Source: Saccoglossus kowalevskii (taxonomy: Eukaryota > Hemichordata > Enteropneusta > Harrimaniidae). From it: 17,541 bases of DNA. The stretch covers positions 40,692-58,232 of the forward strand of contig NW_003134375.1 in assembly GCF_000003605.2 (NCBI RefSeq), in the 5' to 3' direction. Position numbers and translations under genes: made by a program. This document shows positions 8,760 through 17,541 of the stretch, piece after piece (positions within the stretch are counted from its first letter, which is position 1; every line of letters starts with the position of its first letter). A model generated the notes under the pieces. The model was not told where the DNA came from and searched no databases. It saw only the letters and a list, made by a program, of their open reading frames with translations.

Positions 8760-9419
8760 GTGAAGCAGACCCCTCCCTCTCGTCCACGTACTAGACAATT
8801 TGTCAAGCAACAGCAGAGATGTTTGGAGTTGGATTCTGATGATGATTCAGAAGAAGAATATGATTCTGTGTGCCACTTTGATCCAGGGTGCGACCGGCCA
8901 ACTGCCCAATTGCAATCACCAGAGGTTTCATTGCCCAATTCTACTCCATTAAATGTCAATGCTCCAATTTTTAGCCCTGTACATACACCTATACCCTTGG
9001 ATATTCCTAAACACCCCCCTCCATTTCCTCTGACGCTCCTACATGTATATATAAATACCCCATAACCTTCCTATTAGTCAATTACAGACACTTGCTAGTC
9101 CATCAAAGGAACCCCTGCTGAATGATGATGTTTCTTGCTCACTGCCAGATCCTCTATCGTCCATTAGGGCATCATCACAAGATAGTCCTAAATTGAATTC
9201 TGAGGTGAATAAGGAGGATTTTTCTGAACCGGAAACTGTGTCACCTGGTCCTATTGAGTTTGATGGCCTTAATAGCAGGCCTAGAAGGTTAATGCTGGTC
9301 GACCTGTTGAGAGGTTGACTTATGATATTCTAGGTGAACCCACTAATTACTGTGCCAAGAATTTTAGATGTTCCATGGTTGTACCTGCACATATATTTGC
9401 GACTTCTTTGTTTTATTAG
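8760..9419 (+). pseudogene. pol C-terminal tail: acidic, proline-rich extension
   Basis: Downstream of the integrase the sequence remains protein-like in two alternating frames. Bases 8760-9065 read SRPRTRQFVKQQ, then an acidic run (LDSDDDSEEEYDS), then a proline-rich stretch (PIFSPVHTPIPLDIP). From about 9078 another frame reads SPSKEPLLNDDVS, DPLSSIRASSQDSP and SRPRRL. A third piece, GRPVERLTYDILGEP, closes at TAG 9417-9419. This matches the low-complexity tail that some animal Gypsy Pol proteins carry after integrase. I see no signal peptide or membrane segment, so it is unlikely to be env. Bases 9420-9575 are a short untranslated stretch before the polypurine tract. Confidence 0.6.
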
Positions 9420-9575
9420 TAGTATTGTACTTTATAGATAAACTACTGAAATCAAATAGGTTTTGCTATGTTGAGATTATCGTATCATTGTATTTTAGAC
9501 TTTTACACAAACCAATTGTACTGTAATCAAGCTATTTAATGCCTGAATGATTCCCTCAGGGACGAGTGAATGGTT

Positions 9576-9587
9576 GGAGGGTGGAGA
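9576..9587 (+). promoter_or_regulatory. Polypurine tract
   Basis: GGAGGGTGGAGA, one T in twelve purines, ends exactly at the base before the 3' LTR (TGTAACC at 9588). This is the expected primer for plus-strand DNA synthesis in LTR retrotransposons. Confidence 0.8.
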
Positions 9588-10230
9588 TGTAACCCGAGTG
9601 GTATTATTATATGTGTTGCGCCCTCTATTTGTTCTTGGTGCGTATGCTCATAAATATTAATGAGGCTATTTGACCCCTGCCCCAACACCCGCCTGAACGA
9701 AAGTGAAGCTGCCGCACATTTAGTTCCCGCGCTGTCAGAAATTCTACTTTTGGCGCTGTATGTGAACTTTGTTGGTCCTTGGTGCGTTATAATCATTTCA
9801 GTGTGGCATCAAAACCGTTCTACCGGCAAGATCTAGTTGATGTGATTCTACCCAGTGTGTATTGCAAGAGCGTATCTGAGCTATCGCGGGATAATGAGGA
9901 ATTCCTACCAACTGGTGTGACGAAAGAAAGAAAAACTGTAGTTAAGACTTGAGTATCATAGATTAAACTTGGGTTGGCCACTCAGTTTGAACTTTATGTA
10001 TGCTGGATAAGTGTACTGTATTTCCTACTATTTATTTCCAGCAAGGGAATAAGAATACTTTAATAGAGTATCAATGGATGTTTACCTGAAATGGTGTATC
10101 CTTTATCACAGACTTGCCTAGGTTTATGGTACTTTCACTAGTACAGTGTTAGCCGTTGTATAATAAAAGTTGAGCAAATTCTTTGGAACTTAAGGATAAA
10201 ACCTGGGATCCGGTATTAAGACCGGTTACA
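9588..10230 (+). repeat. 3' LTR, full length (643 bp)
   Basis: It begins TGTAACCCGAGTGG and ends CCGGTTACA. The first 434 bases match the 5' LTR; the last 209 (10022-10230) have no counterpart in the 5' LTR because of the deletion there. An AATAAA at 10162-10167 is a plausible poly(A) signal. The right border is fixed by the TACA duplication and by the LINE codon frame that resumes at 10235. Confidence 0.9.
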
Positions 10231-10234
10231 TACA
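10231..10234 (+). repeat. Target-site duplication TACA, right copy
   Basis: This is identical to 3909-3912 and immediately follows the LTR end. It defines the insertion as staggered integration of a complete element, not a rearrangement. Confidence 0.85.
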
Positions 10235-11334
10235 GTTTTATCCAAAGTTTTTGAACACATTCTTTCAAACAGATGTCAGAACTATCTTGATGTTTCAGAC
10301 AATCAGTCCGGTTTTAAAAGAAACACTCGACTGACTTGTCTAGATTTACTCTGAAAGAAATTATTAAGCACTACAATTTCCGTGGAAGTCATGTATTTCT
10401 TTGCTTTCTTGATGCATCCAAGGCCTTTGACAGGGTCTTGTTTAATAAGCTCACAGAACGCATGGTGCTGGGTTACATTATTCGGTTTCTTATCAATTGG
10501 TATGAAAATCAAATGTACTGCGTAAGATGGGGGAGTTTTATTTCCTGCTTATTCAGTGTATCCAATGAAGTTAGACAAGGTGGTGTTTTGTCACCTTCCC
10601 TGTTCAATGTGTATATAGATGACTTAAATGTTAAATAAACTTTCATGTGCCTGTCTTGTTGCCAACAAAGTGAATAATAATATCAGTTATGCGGATGTGT
10701 CTAATAGCGCCCTCTATAAAAGGACTACGAAAACTGCTGAAAACTTATTTATGAATTTTTTGCTACTGATAATGATATGCTCTATAACGTGTTGAAAACG
10801 AAGTGTATGTACTTTCCATCCAAGCTTGAACTGAACATTCTTCCTCAGGTTAGACTGATGGGCCAGAACAGAATTTGTCTCGCAAATTGCGTATCTGGGT
10901 CATAGGGTCACGTGCGCATGAAGGATAATGCAGACATTGACCACCAACGTCGCATGTTTTGTGTGAGAGCAAAGCTACTTCTTAGGAAATTCGTTAAGTG
11001 CAGTTATGTTAAATGCATCTTGTTTAAAACGTATTGTTATAATATTTTTTGTTCACAGTTGTGGTGTTTTTTAACAAAGCGACCCTTAATTCTTTGAAAG
11101 TTTCTTATAACAACCTATTCCATGGACGTTGTGACTATCCATATGACCACAGTGCCCGATCAATGTTTGTTGCTAACCGTGTCAAATGATTTTATGAATT
11201 TTTACAGGAATATTGTATATCAATTTAGAGAGCGTGCTTGCTCGACCAACAACAGTATATTGACTAGTTTATGGAACAGTGATTTGAGATGGAAGTCAGC
11301 CTTATTGCAGCGTTGGAATGAAATGTTACACTGA
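10235..11334 (+). pseudogene. LINE polymerase, right half (RT core and C-terminal region)
   Basis: This continues the left half at LSKVFEHIL, then NRCQNYLDVSDNQSGFKR. A frameshift near 10340 leads to 10336-10638 with FTLKEIIKHYNFRG, motif A (CFLDASKAFDRV, Asp present) and RQGGVLSPSLFNVYIDDL (motif B region). Motif C, normally YADD, reads YADV at 10688-10699: the second catalytic Asp is Val. The C-terminal region is readable in pieces (KLLLRKFVKCSYVKCILFK, then FYRNIVYQFRERAC and TNNSILTSLWNSDLRWKSAL) and ends at TGA 11332-11334. Several frame changes and stops make it inactive. This type of RT uses nicked target DNA as primer for reverse transcription. Confidence 0.85.
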
Positions 11335-11461
11335 GACGTTATGTGCAATTACCTAATAGCAAGCAAACTATTGTTTTCTGTTTATATTTCTTATTCATTC
11401 TAGTATTTATTTACTATAATTTTTTTTTATATGGACTTATTTGTCTGAAATAAAAAAAAAA
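11335..11461 (+). other. LINE 3' untranslated end with A-rich tail
   Basis: T-rich sequence follows the LINE stop and ends in GTCTGAAATAAA plus further A to about 11461. An AATAAA next to an A run is the usual 3' end of a LINE copied from a polyadenylated transcript. It marks the right edge of the nested pile. Confidence 0.65.
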
Positions 11462-11554
11462 TGGCACAAGCAAAATTGACATCTGTTAGGGAAGTCCAAA
11501 TGTGGGATAGAATCACTTACCCTTGTGTCATTGTTATTATGATATTTATGTTCA

Positions 11555-12223
<669 letters not shown>

Positions 12224-13880
12224 TACAATAATAATAATACGTAACTTATAAAGCGCCAGTATCCAAAACAAAGTAATGTTCAATGGCGATGTACGTAGAT
12301 GACTAGTTGTTAAAGGCTTTTCTAAAAAGATGAGTTTTAAGTTGAGTCTTGAAACTGTTCAATGTTGGTGACTTGCTTAGTTCAAGTGGCAATGTTTTCC
12401 AAAGCCGGGGTGCAGAACATGAGAAAGAACGTTTGCCGAATGATTTTGATTTATATTTAGGTTCATGTAAGAGTTACTTATTTGGTGAAGATCTAAAGTG
12501 AATTACATCTGATATCTAACAAAATGACATGTCATTCAGTGCTTTGTAGGTGTTTAATAGTATCTTGTATTCAATTCTGAGTTTCACGGGTAGCCAATGC
12601 AAATCTTGTAGAATCGGTGTAATATGTTCATGTTTCTTTGTGTGTGTCACAGTTCTTGCTGCTGTGTTCTGGGCATGTTGTAGTGACTTTGTAGTGTTCT
12701 TTGGTAGTCCAAATAGAAGTTAGTTTGCTGTAGTCAAGTTATGAAGATATTAATGCATGAATAATTATTGTACATGTATTTTTGGAGAGGAAGCGTCGTA
12801 TGTGACCAATTTTACGTAGAGGAAAGTATATAGACCGACATGTTGCAGATATGTGCTTCTTCAAGCTGTGATGATGGGCAAAATGATCCTGATATTTTTT
12901 GCCATCTCAGTGAGTTGGATAACGCTGGAACCAATAAAAATGTTCTCTATTGGGCAAGGAGTGTGGTTAAACGGTGATCTAATTTGAAGAGCCTCAGTTT
13001 TATCATCATTCAACTTTAATTTGTTGCATGACATCCATGATATAATGGCACAAGCTGTACTTTCAATTATGCTGACTGAAGACGGTGTATCAGAGTATGA
13101 GAAGGCGATGTAGAGTTGGTTGTCATCAACATAATGATGGAAATTAATACTATGACGACGAATAAGTTGACCTAGTGGTGATATATACATGAAGAATAGT
13201 AGAGGTCCTTGAACAGACCCTTGGGGAACTCCGGTTTTATGTAAATGAGAAGCGCATAGACTATCATTGATCGAAACGCGCTGATGACGATCCTTCAGAT
13301 AAGAAGTAAACCAGAGAAGTGAAGTATCAGTAATGCCATGGTTGAACAGTCTTGTCAGAAGTATATCATGGTCAGTTTTATCAAAGGCTGTGGATAAATC
13401 CACAAGGATAAGAAGTACACATTGACCGGAGTCAAGCGACATGCAAATGTCACTATGGAACTTTAGAAATGCTGTTTCAGTGCTATGAAATCTCTTGTAT
13501 GCAGATTGTAAGGGTTCAATTAATGAATGTTCAGAAAGATATGAATTCAGTTGAAGCGCTACGACTTTCTCCAGGATCATGAAAGTAAATGGTAGATTTG
13601 AGATAGGACGGTAATGTTTAAGTATGTTGCTGTCGAGTGACGGTTTCTTCAGTGAAGGTGTGACGATTGCATTTCTCATGAACTCTGGTACAATTCCAAG
13701 ATGTAGAGAGATGTTAATCATATCAGTAAGTTTGTGTACAAGCTTTCCAAGACATTTTTCAAATAGTGTTGTTGGATTCAAGCGGCATGATTTCGATGGT
13801 GATTTACTATTACAAGCACACATTTGCAAAAAACAAAACAATTCCTTGTTGGCTGTTGGGAGTAATATATAATTTGAATG
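12224..13880 (-). mobile_element. CR1/L2-type LINE, 5'-truncated, - strand
   Basis: The element reads leftwards. Its RT and C-terminal domain occupy 13880 down to 12303. A short 3' end follows, with GCGCTTTATAAGTTACG and then ATTATTATTATT-like repeats at about 12224-12241 in - strand sense. Short 3' microsatellites are typical of CR1/L2 elements, which do not rely on a poly(A) tail. The endonuclease domain is missing. It lies in the same orientation as the PTGR1-like exons, between two of them. The left-hand (5') limit near 13880 is approximate, based on where homology fades. Confidence 0.8.
12303..13880 (-). pseudogene. CR1/L2-type LINE reverse transcriptase, broken
   Basis: A long frame (13910 down to 12861, 349 codons) carries most RT motifs: SPSKSCRLNPTTLF at about residues 37-50, PSLKKPSLDSNILKHYRPIS (about 85-104), QSAYKRFHSTETA, motif A VDLSTAFD (residues 170-177), GVPQGSVQGPLLF (227-239) and motif C YVDD (260-263; YADD is usual). 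The first 25 or so residues are probably not LINE. After NIRI the frame shifts near 12890. The C-terminal domain continues in another frame (HISATCRSIYFPLRKIGHI, RRFLSKN, IIIHALISS) with a stop before LDY and further damage, ending FRKAFNN at TAG 12303-12305. The catalytic Asp residues are present, but the frame breaks make it inactive. Confidence 0.85.
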
Positions 13881-14099
13881 TACATTGCCGTGAAAGCTAA
13901 ATAAGAACAAAACATCGAAACAAATATGCTAACATGATAACCGTTCAACAAATTGTTCATTTATATTTGTTCTACGTTTTACATGCAAACAGTACAGGAT
14001 TTACGTATAAGTAGTATTTTAAACAATTGTATAATTGTATTTCCAACCCCATATAAGGAGTTATGAAACAGTTAACGTGGAATGAATTGAATTTATGTC

Positions 14100-14272
14100 A
14101 CCTCTGACTTCATTTATCACGTTACTTTTTGTCTTTAAATTGTGTATACTCAGTTTTTAGTGTATGTGTATCTGTTTTGTCCATGTTTTAGATATATTAT
14201 ATTGACCTGTATTTCATGTTTTGTCATCAATGGGACTTGGGCCGAAATAAAAGAGTTGTAATAATAATGACT
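14100..14272 (+). mobile_element. 3'-end remnant of another non-LTR retroelement
   Basis: The end reads TGGGACTTGGGCCGAAATAAA, then AGAGTTGTAATAATAA. A terminal GGACTTGGGCC(G/T)AAATAAA block followed by short AT-rich repeats is a common LINE 3' end in invertebrate genomes. The preceding about 120 T-rich bases look like its 3' untranslated region. No coding part is recognised, so it would be a very short 5'-truncated copy. Its left border is not visible. Confidence 0.5.
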
Positions 14273-14459
14273 TACAGGTGTACTGAGTGGTCTAATGAAA
14301 AATTCGCGCGATTGTTTACAGAATACGTGACGTAATATAAATATAATATAATGTGGCACTACGCAGAATACTTTAATGTGAAAAAATATCGTTTTGTTTG
14401 AGAAATTAGACTTGTGAATCCGTGTAAATCGTATGTATACAATGTATATAGTCCCTTAC

Positions 14460-14526
14460 CCTAACACTCCCAGTGCTGAGGACGGTGGTAATGCGTATGG
14501 AAACTTCAGCTTCCTCAATGAAATTC
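14460..14526 (-). CDS. PTGR1-like: Candidate upstream exon of the PTGR1-like gene
   Basis: On the - strand this reads ISLRKLKFPYALPPSSALGV then LG, and ends at a donor G/GTAAGG (14459 downward). In PTGR1 proteins a similar LPLSLALGxxG segment directly precedes the TAYFGLL segment found in the 11576-11693 exon. The phases agree: this piece ends with two bases of a codon, and the next exon begins with the one base that completes it. The usual MPG between the two segments is missing, so the junction is shorter than in relatives. The acceptor is uncertain; AG at 14527-14528 follows a pyrimidine-rich stretch, but homology-like text (VIFDTEG) continues upstream to about 14600. Confidence 0.55.
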
Positions 14527-15036
14527 CTTCAGTATCGAAAATAACAGGAAAGACAGTGCCATTACGTACAAATGTATTAAGAATAGTTACAAATATGAGG
14601 AGATATATACCCCATTAGCTACATTTATAACAATTTCTTTCCTGATTTAAAAATCATAAAAATTCATACAAATCGCAGCGTAATTTTCCCTTTACGTTCC
14701 ATGTGTCAATATCTCATTGTATTGCTCATTTCACATCCTGGTGCTAATATCTCACTGTATTCCCAATTCATGTGCTGTGAATTCTCGTTATAAGTGCCAA
14801 TATCTATGAGAAATCGTCATTAATTGTCATCCAAATTTCTTACTTTCGATTCAAACCTATGTTCATTCCATTTGAAAAACTATACGTAGTCCATCCGTTG
14901 TGATTCACTACATCTGAATGTGGGTAATATATACACATTTATATATGTGGCATAAATGTCTGGTCGATAACACACATGACGGAGATGGTAATAAGTCACA
15001 CACAAATCGCGTTCTTTAGAAAAAGAAGACCACTAC
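14527..15036. other. Noncoding DNA with a short degenerate repeat
   Basis: No clear exon for the missing middle of the PTGR1 N-terminal domain is visible here. AATATCTCA(T/C)TGTATT occurs twice (about 14706-14722 and 14745-14761), with a shorter AATATCTATG at about 14801: a weak duplicated motif. The + strand 61-codon frame at 14433-14618 is the shadow of the candidate exon. Confidence 0.4.
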
Positions 15037-15074
15037 CTCATCCACTGTTATGAATTCCGTCTGCAACAACATCT
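15037..15074 (-). CDS. PTGR1-like: Candidate short exon of the PTGR1-like gene
   Basis: On the - strand a good acceptor (TTTCTGTACAG) precedes 38 bases reading (E)MLLQTEFITVDE, followed by a donor-like GAG/GTAGTG. PTGR1 proteins contain EVLLEALFLTVDPYMR at this place in the N-terminal catalytic domain, so E-x-L-L-x-x-x-F-(I/L)-T-V-D matches well over a short length. The next residue is Glu, not the very conserved Pro of DPYMR, and the donor is not a strong consensus. Order and strand agree with the other two exons. It may be a real exon with an altered border, a decayed exon, or chance. Confidence 0.4.
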
Positions 15075-15646
15075 CTGTACAGAAATATATGACATTTCAC
15101 GAATTATCATACAGTATTATAATAAGCGTTTTCATGAGTGTAACAATTCTCATATATATTATTTTGTCGTAGAACAATTCGAAATTACCACAAGTTTACA
15201 AAGAATAAACAAAAGATACGACGTCGTATTTTATTCAGTACCTCCATTCCACTAAATAAAGATGAAATCACACTTTGCAAATCTGAAAGGTACGCCGCGT
15301 CAAACTTATACACCATAAACTATTAAAATTGCAATGCAAGCAATACTGTCAAAGTAAAATATTTGAAAATAATATTTTCATATTTGCAGCAAAACAAAAT
15401 AATTTGTACATATTTTATGTTTCTGGCTCGTCACATATTTGCAAAGTGTTAATATGAATACTTTGATTTTTTCTAGAGCGGTATAAATCAAATGTGAATA
15501 TTAAAAAAAAATATTTATTCGTATGAAGTTGCTTAGTTACAAAGAACCCAGTTATTTAACTTTACTTTCAGTTATAATAATGATGTATTTTCCCTTGAAA
15601 ATCTTAAATTTAATTATTACATTTCAATTATTCCAATTATATTTTC
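15075..15646. other. AT-rich DNA, no gene seen
   Basis: No supported gene, RNA or repeat. The first 40 codons of the frame starting at 15523 are hydrophobic noise before the retroelement-like text begins at about 15647. Confidence 0.4.
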
Positions 15647-15895
15647 AGGGTAAGCTTTTTGACAAGAAAGATTATTTAATTCCTAACTATTGGGTATACA
15701 TTTTCCAGCTGATTCGCTATGCTCGGATCTGCAGTATATATGAAGACAAAGACATTGACTTGGTCCAAACTACTGAACCAAGCATTTTGTGGAGAACGAC
15801 TGGCATTTAACAATCAAATGTTTTATTGGCAGGAATAATAATAATAATAAGCTTGTCGTTAAATACAATAACTCATTTGATGTGAAGTAGGATTT
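15647..15895 (+). pseudogene. C-terminal fragment of a retroelement polymerase
   Basis: The text GKLFDKKDY, then NYWVYIFQLIRYARICSIYED, resembles the stretch TKLYDKRDDF...YGVYISQLIRYARAC that follows the RT domain in a widespread family of animal retroelement polymerases with a YIDD-type box. After a frame change the sequence reads CFIGR, five Asn, then KLVVKYNNSFDVK and a stop (15895). That resembles the family's K(F/Y)GR...LV.KY segment. The RT core itself is absent, so this is a short remnant. The family assignment is by memory of motif order, and the element class (Penelope-like or related) is uncertain. Confidence 0.5.
15834..15850 (+). repeat. AAT microsatellite inside the retroelement fragment
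   Basis: Five AAT units plus AA. In the frame of the flanking polymerase-like residues it encodes five Asn, which suggests slippage within former coding sequence, not an element-end tail. Confidence 0.75.
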
Positions 15896-16462
15896 TCAAA
15901 TGTGTTCAGTCGTTTTTTTGTTTTTGTCCTTGTTTATTTTCTCAAACAACATTTGAACAACGATCTATGGTTAGACAAATTCAGTACGGTGTTCGGCTAA
16001 TATCAGTTTTTATTTTTCGACCAGCACATTTAATTTTTAAATATATACAAAGATTAAATTAAATAAAAGCGATTTTATCAAACTGAATTCATACTTTTAC
16101 TTGAATGTGATTTGTTAAAATTGTCCTCTACTGCTCCCTATACTATGGTAGTATATTCAGATTTTATTAATGTTTAGCCTATTTTTAATTCTACATTAAA
16201 TTGAAAACAGAAGCACCATTAAATGTATAAGAATATTCTCGGTAATTAAACATATAATCGGCCTCAATGTTTCAGTTAGAGGTACCGTTTTATGTATCCA
16301 CATATAGTTTGAATAAATCTATGAATTCTTATTATTTAACTAAAACACTAACATGTTGGTGGTTGGTGCTTTCTCATCACCCTTAGTTACATTGTTTAAA
16401 TATGTCCTGTCCCCTATGATAGCAATAGTTTATTTTAATTTTTTTACAGTTTATGTGATTTG
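15896..16462. other. AT-rich DNA, no gene seen
   Basis: Nothing recognisable: no long frame, RNA or repeat structure before the minisatellite. Confidence 0.4.
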
Positions 16463-16719
16463 TTTGTTTACTTACTAAGTATCTGATTCATCTGTTTACT
16501 GAGTATCTGATTCATCTGTTTACTAAGTATCTGATTTATCTGTTTACTGAGTATCTGATTCATCTGTTTACTGGGTATCTGATTCATCTGTTTACTGAGT
16601 ATCTGATTCATCTGTTTACTGAGTATCTGATTAATTCTGTTTACTGAGTATCTGATTCATCTGTTTACTGAGTATCTGATTCATCTGTTTACTGAGTATC
16701 TGATTCATCTGTTTACTGA
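16463..16719 (+). repeat. Minisatellite, about ten 24-bp units
   Basis: The unit is CTGTTTACTGAG followed by TATCTGATTCAT (24 bases). Ten copies of the TATCTGATT core are countable, with a partial unit at the right end. Variants include ACTAAG for ACTGAG (first and third units), ACTGGG, GATTTAT, and one unit with GATTAATTCTG, one base longer. Being a multiple of three, the array is open in more than one frame (LFTEYLIH in one), but the one-base-longer unit at about 16632 breaks every frame, so it is not coding. Units are directly adjacent without spacers. Confidence 0.95.
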
Positions 16720-16749
16720 CCATGAATGACCTCTAGAAACTAAGTTTAC

Positions 16750-16870
16750 ATCACAGTCCCTCTATCCCCGGTCTGGAAACGGTCATTGTATTAGGTGTGA
16801 ATTGGTCTCCTTCCCTGACAAAGGCGCGTTGCTGGTATAGGCAAAACATTGTCATGTGATAAATACACAG
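16750..16870 (+). other. Possible 3' remnant of a retroelement
   Basis: TCCCTGACAAAGGCGCGTTG, then CTGGTATAGGCAAAACATTGTC, recalls the conserved CCTGA(C/A)GAAGGC...GCCGAAACGT end of some Penelope-like and related elements. It is much more GC-balanced than its surroundings. The match is short and weak; it could belong to the same family as the polymerase fragment at 15647. Confidence 0.25.
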
Positions 16871-17541
16871 TCTGTCACTATTTTTTACATCGTCAGTGCT
16901 ATGTGTTTATTTAAAATTTGGTTGTTTATTACAGAATTCTAGCTTTTTCAAATAATTGTTTAATCAGGATATCTGTACAAGGTCATATTTGAGCCGGCGA
17001 GTAGTTTTTTGATTCATCTATTTTACCAGCAGCGACACATTTTTGCAATATATTTTCAAACCTATACACCCAGAATTTGTTTGTGTAGGATTTTGGGGTG
17101 ATTGAAATGAACTCTATTTTATTTACCCTACTTCTCGGCGCGAAACCAATATTTACCTTCGATTTTGACATTTTATGGTCGAAACATATCATTAAAAATT
17201 GGTGGGCTGATTTGTTATGTGTCACACCGCATTTTATTTAAGTTAAATTGGTCGGTTTTTATGCATGCTTTTTCGATCGTAAATGCAAATGGCGACGTTT
17301 GAAATTGCAATGCTCGCTATTCAGTGCTAAAAAAATCATTTATATACAAAAATTGAAGCATTGTTTTATACTTTTGCATCGAATAAAGTCATTAGTTTTT
17401 GTATAGTTGACTTGAACTGTTATGAACCCCCGAGAATCAGAAATATCACAGGTTTTTCGATTGTCTACGTTAACATGAACGACGCCATTTTGACAAGATT
17501 TGTTTAGCAATTTCACCATGTTGGTACGCCAAGTTTTTTCC
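16871..17541. other. Unassigned DNA at the right edge
   Basis: No gene I can support. On the - strand, 17225-16983 (80 codons) and 17519-17340 (59 codons from ATGGTGAAATTG) are open but match nothing I know. Two ATGGCG motifs in opposite orientation (AAATGGCGAC at 17287-17296 on +, AAAATGGCGTC near 17481-17491 on -) resemble YY1-type sites, and ATGCAAAT at 17282-17289 is an octamer motif. This might be a 5' region, but the evidence is thin. Confidence 0.3.

Larger units (their letters stand above)
3913..10230 (+). mobile_element. Ty3/Gypsy LTR retrotransposon, defective, nested in the LINE
   Basis: The element starts TGTAACC and ends GGTTACA, giving TG...CA ends with a 7-bp terminal inverted match. 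It is flanked by TACA. Order: truncated 5' LTR (3913-4346), gag remnant, protease, reverse transcriptase, RNase H, integrase, long C-terminal tail, polypurine tract (9576-9587), full 3' LTR (9588-10230). RT before RNase H before integrase defines the Ty3/Gypsy (Metaviridae-type) order. No env-like frame is seen between the pol tail and the 3' LTR. The two LTRs differ at about 18 of 434 aligned positions, which suggests an old but not ancient insertion, younger than the LINE it broke. One deletion removed the end of the 5' LTR, the primer-binding site and most of gag, so this copy cannot move by itself. Confidence 0.93.
3141..11461 (+). mobile_element. 5'-truncated non-LTR retrotransposon (LINE), split by an LTR element
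   Basis: Two halves of one LINE polymerase lie at 3141-3912 and 10235-11334, followed by a 3' region ending in an A-rich tail at about 11450-11461 (GTCTGAAATAAA and more A). The halves are collinear: the left ends within the conserved NYRPIAIT motif of LINE reverse transcriptases and the right begins with the LSKVFE motif that normally follows it. The 6.3 kb between is the LTR retrotransposon. The left end has no apurinic endonuclease domain, so the copy is 5'-truncated, as most LINEs are. The exact left border is uncertain; homology is readable from about 3141. It carries several frameshifts and stops and is inactive. Clade not assigned; Jockey/CR1-group-like by motif style. Confidence 0.85.

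Noticed and set aside
8760-9065. Frame after integrase as an env-like third gene
   Set aside because: No signal peptide, transmembrane segment or cysteine pattern; composition is acidic and proline-rich, fitting a Pol tail.
3888-9796. Two nearly identical - strand frames starting MIITHQGPTKF (3888-4121 and 9536-9796), as a paralogous gene pair
   Set aside because: Both are antisense shadows of the two LTR copies; their similarity comes from the LTR repeat.
16463-16719. Repeat array as CRISPR or as a coding octapeptide repeat
   Set aside because: Units are directly adjacent with no spacers, and one unit is a base longer, which breaks every reading frame; the context is an animal genome.
16983-17225. 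80-codon - strand frame at the right edge as a gene
   Set aside because: No known motif and no start or splice support; kept only as a remark in the unassigned region.
17340-17519. 59-codon - strand frame from ATGGTGAAATTG as the first exon of the PTGR1-like gene
   Set aside because: It starts MVK like some PTGR1 proteins, but the following residues do not resemble the family N-terminus.

Overview
The window looks like AT-rich genomic DNA of an animal, most likely a marine invertebrate. I cannot name the species. It carries spliced exons with GT/AG boundaries, several families of decayed retrotransposons, dispersed repeats, a minisatellite, and no bacterial-style gene packing.

Layout. Bases 1-150 may be the last coding piece of a host gene on the + strand (weak). 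Bases 151-3140 are noncoding repeats, including an imperfect hairpin near 1.5-1.72 kb and a diverged direct duplication. Bases 3141-11461 are a 5'-truncated, mutated LINE on the + strand. It is split by a 6.3-kb Ty3/Gypsy LTR retrotransposon (3913-10230) flanked by a 4-bp TACA target duplication; the LINE reading frame resumes at 10235, directly after the duplicated site. The LTR element has the order gag (C-terminal nucleocapsid piece only), protease, RT, RNase H, integrase, long acidic/proline-rich tail, 3' LTR. It retains a recognisable -1 frameshift signal (GGGAAAC followed by an 8-bp stem) between gag and pol. It is dead: its 5' LTR, primer-binding site and most of gag are lost through one deletion, pol has many stops and frameshifts, and RT motif A lacks its catalytic Asp.

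Host gene. On the - strand, 11576-11693 is a clear exon of a prostaglandin reductase 1 (PTGR1)-like medium-chain reductase, with acceptor, donor and the Rossmann-loop region. Two weaker upstream exon candidates lie at 14460-14526 and 15037-15074. If all are real, the window is mainly introns of this gene, and the nested LINE/LTR pile starts 114 bp beyond the 11576 exon. A second LINE of CR1/L2 type (12224-13880, - strand) lies in the intron between the two proximal exons.

Right side. This holds a LINE 3'-end remnant (14100-14272), a C-terminal fragment of another retroelement polymerase with an internal AAT expansion (15647-15895), a minisatellite of about ten 24-bp units (16463-16719), and unassigned DNA to the end. 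I see no convincing new functional system. The most informative items are the exact nested insertion, the preserved frameshift signal, the lopsided LTR pair and the PTGR1-like exons.
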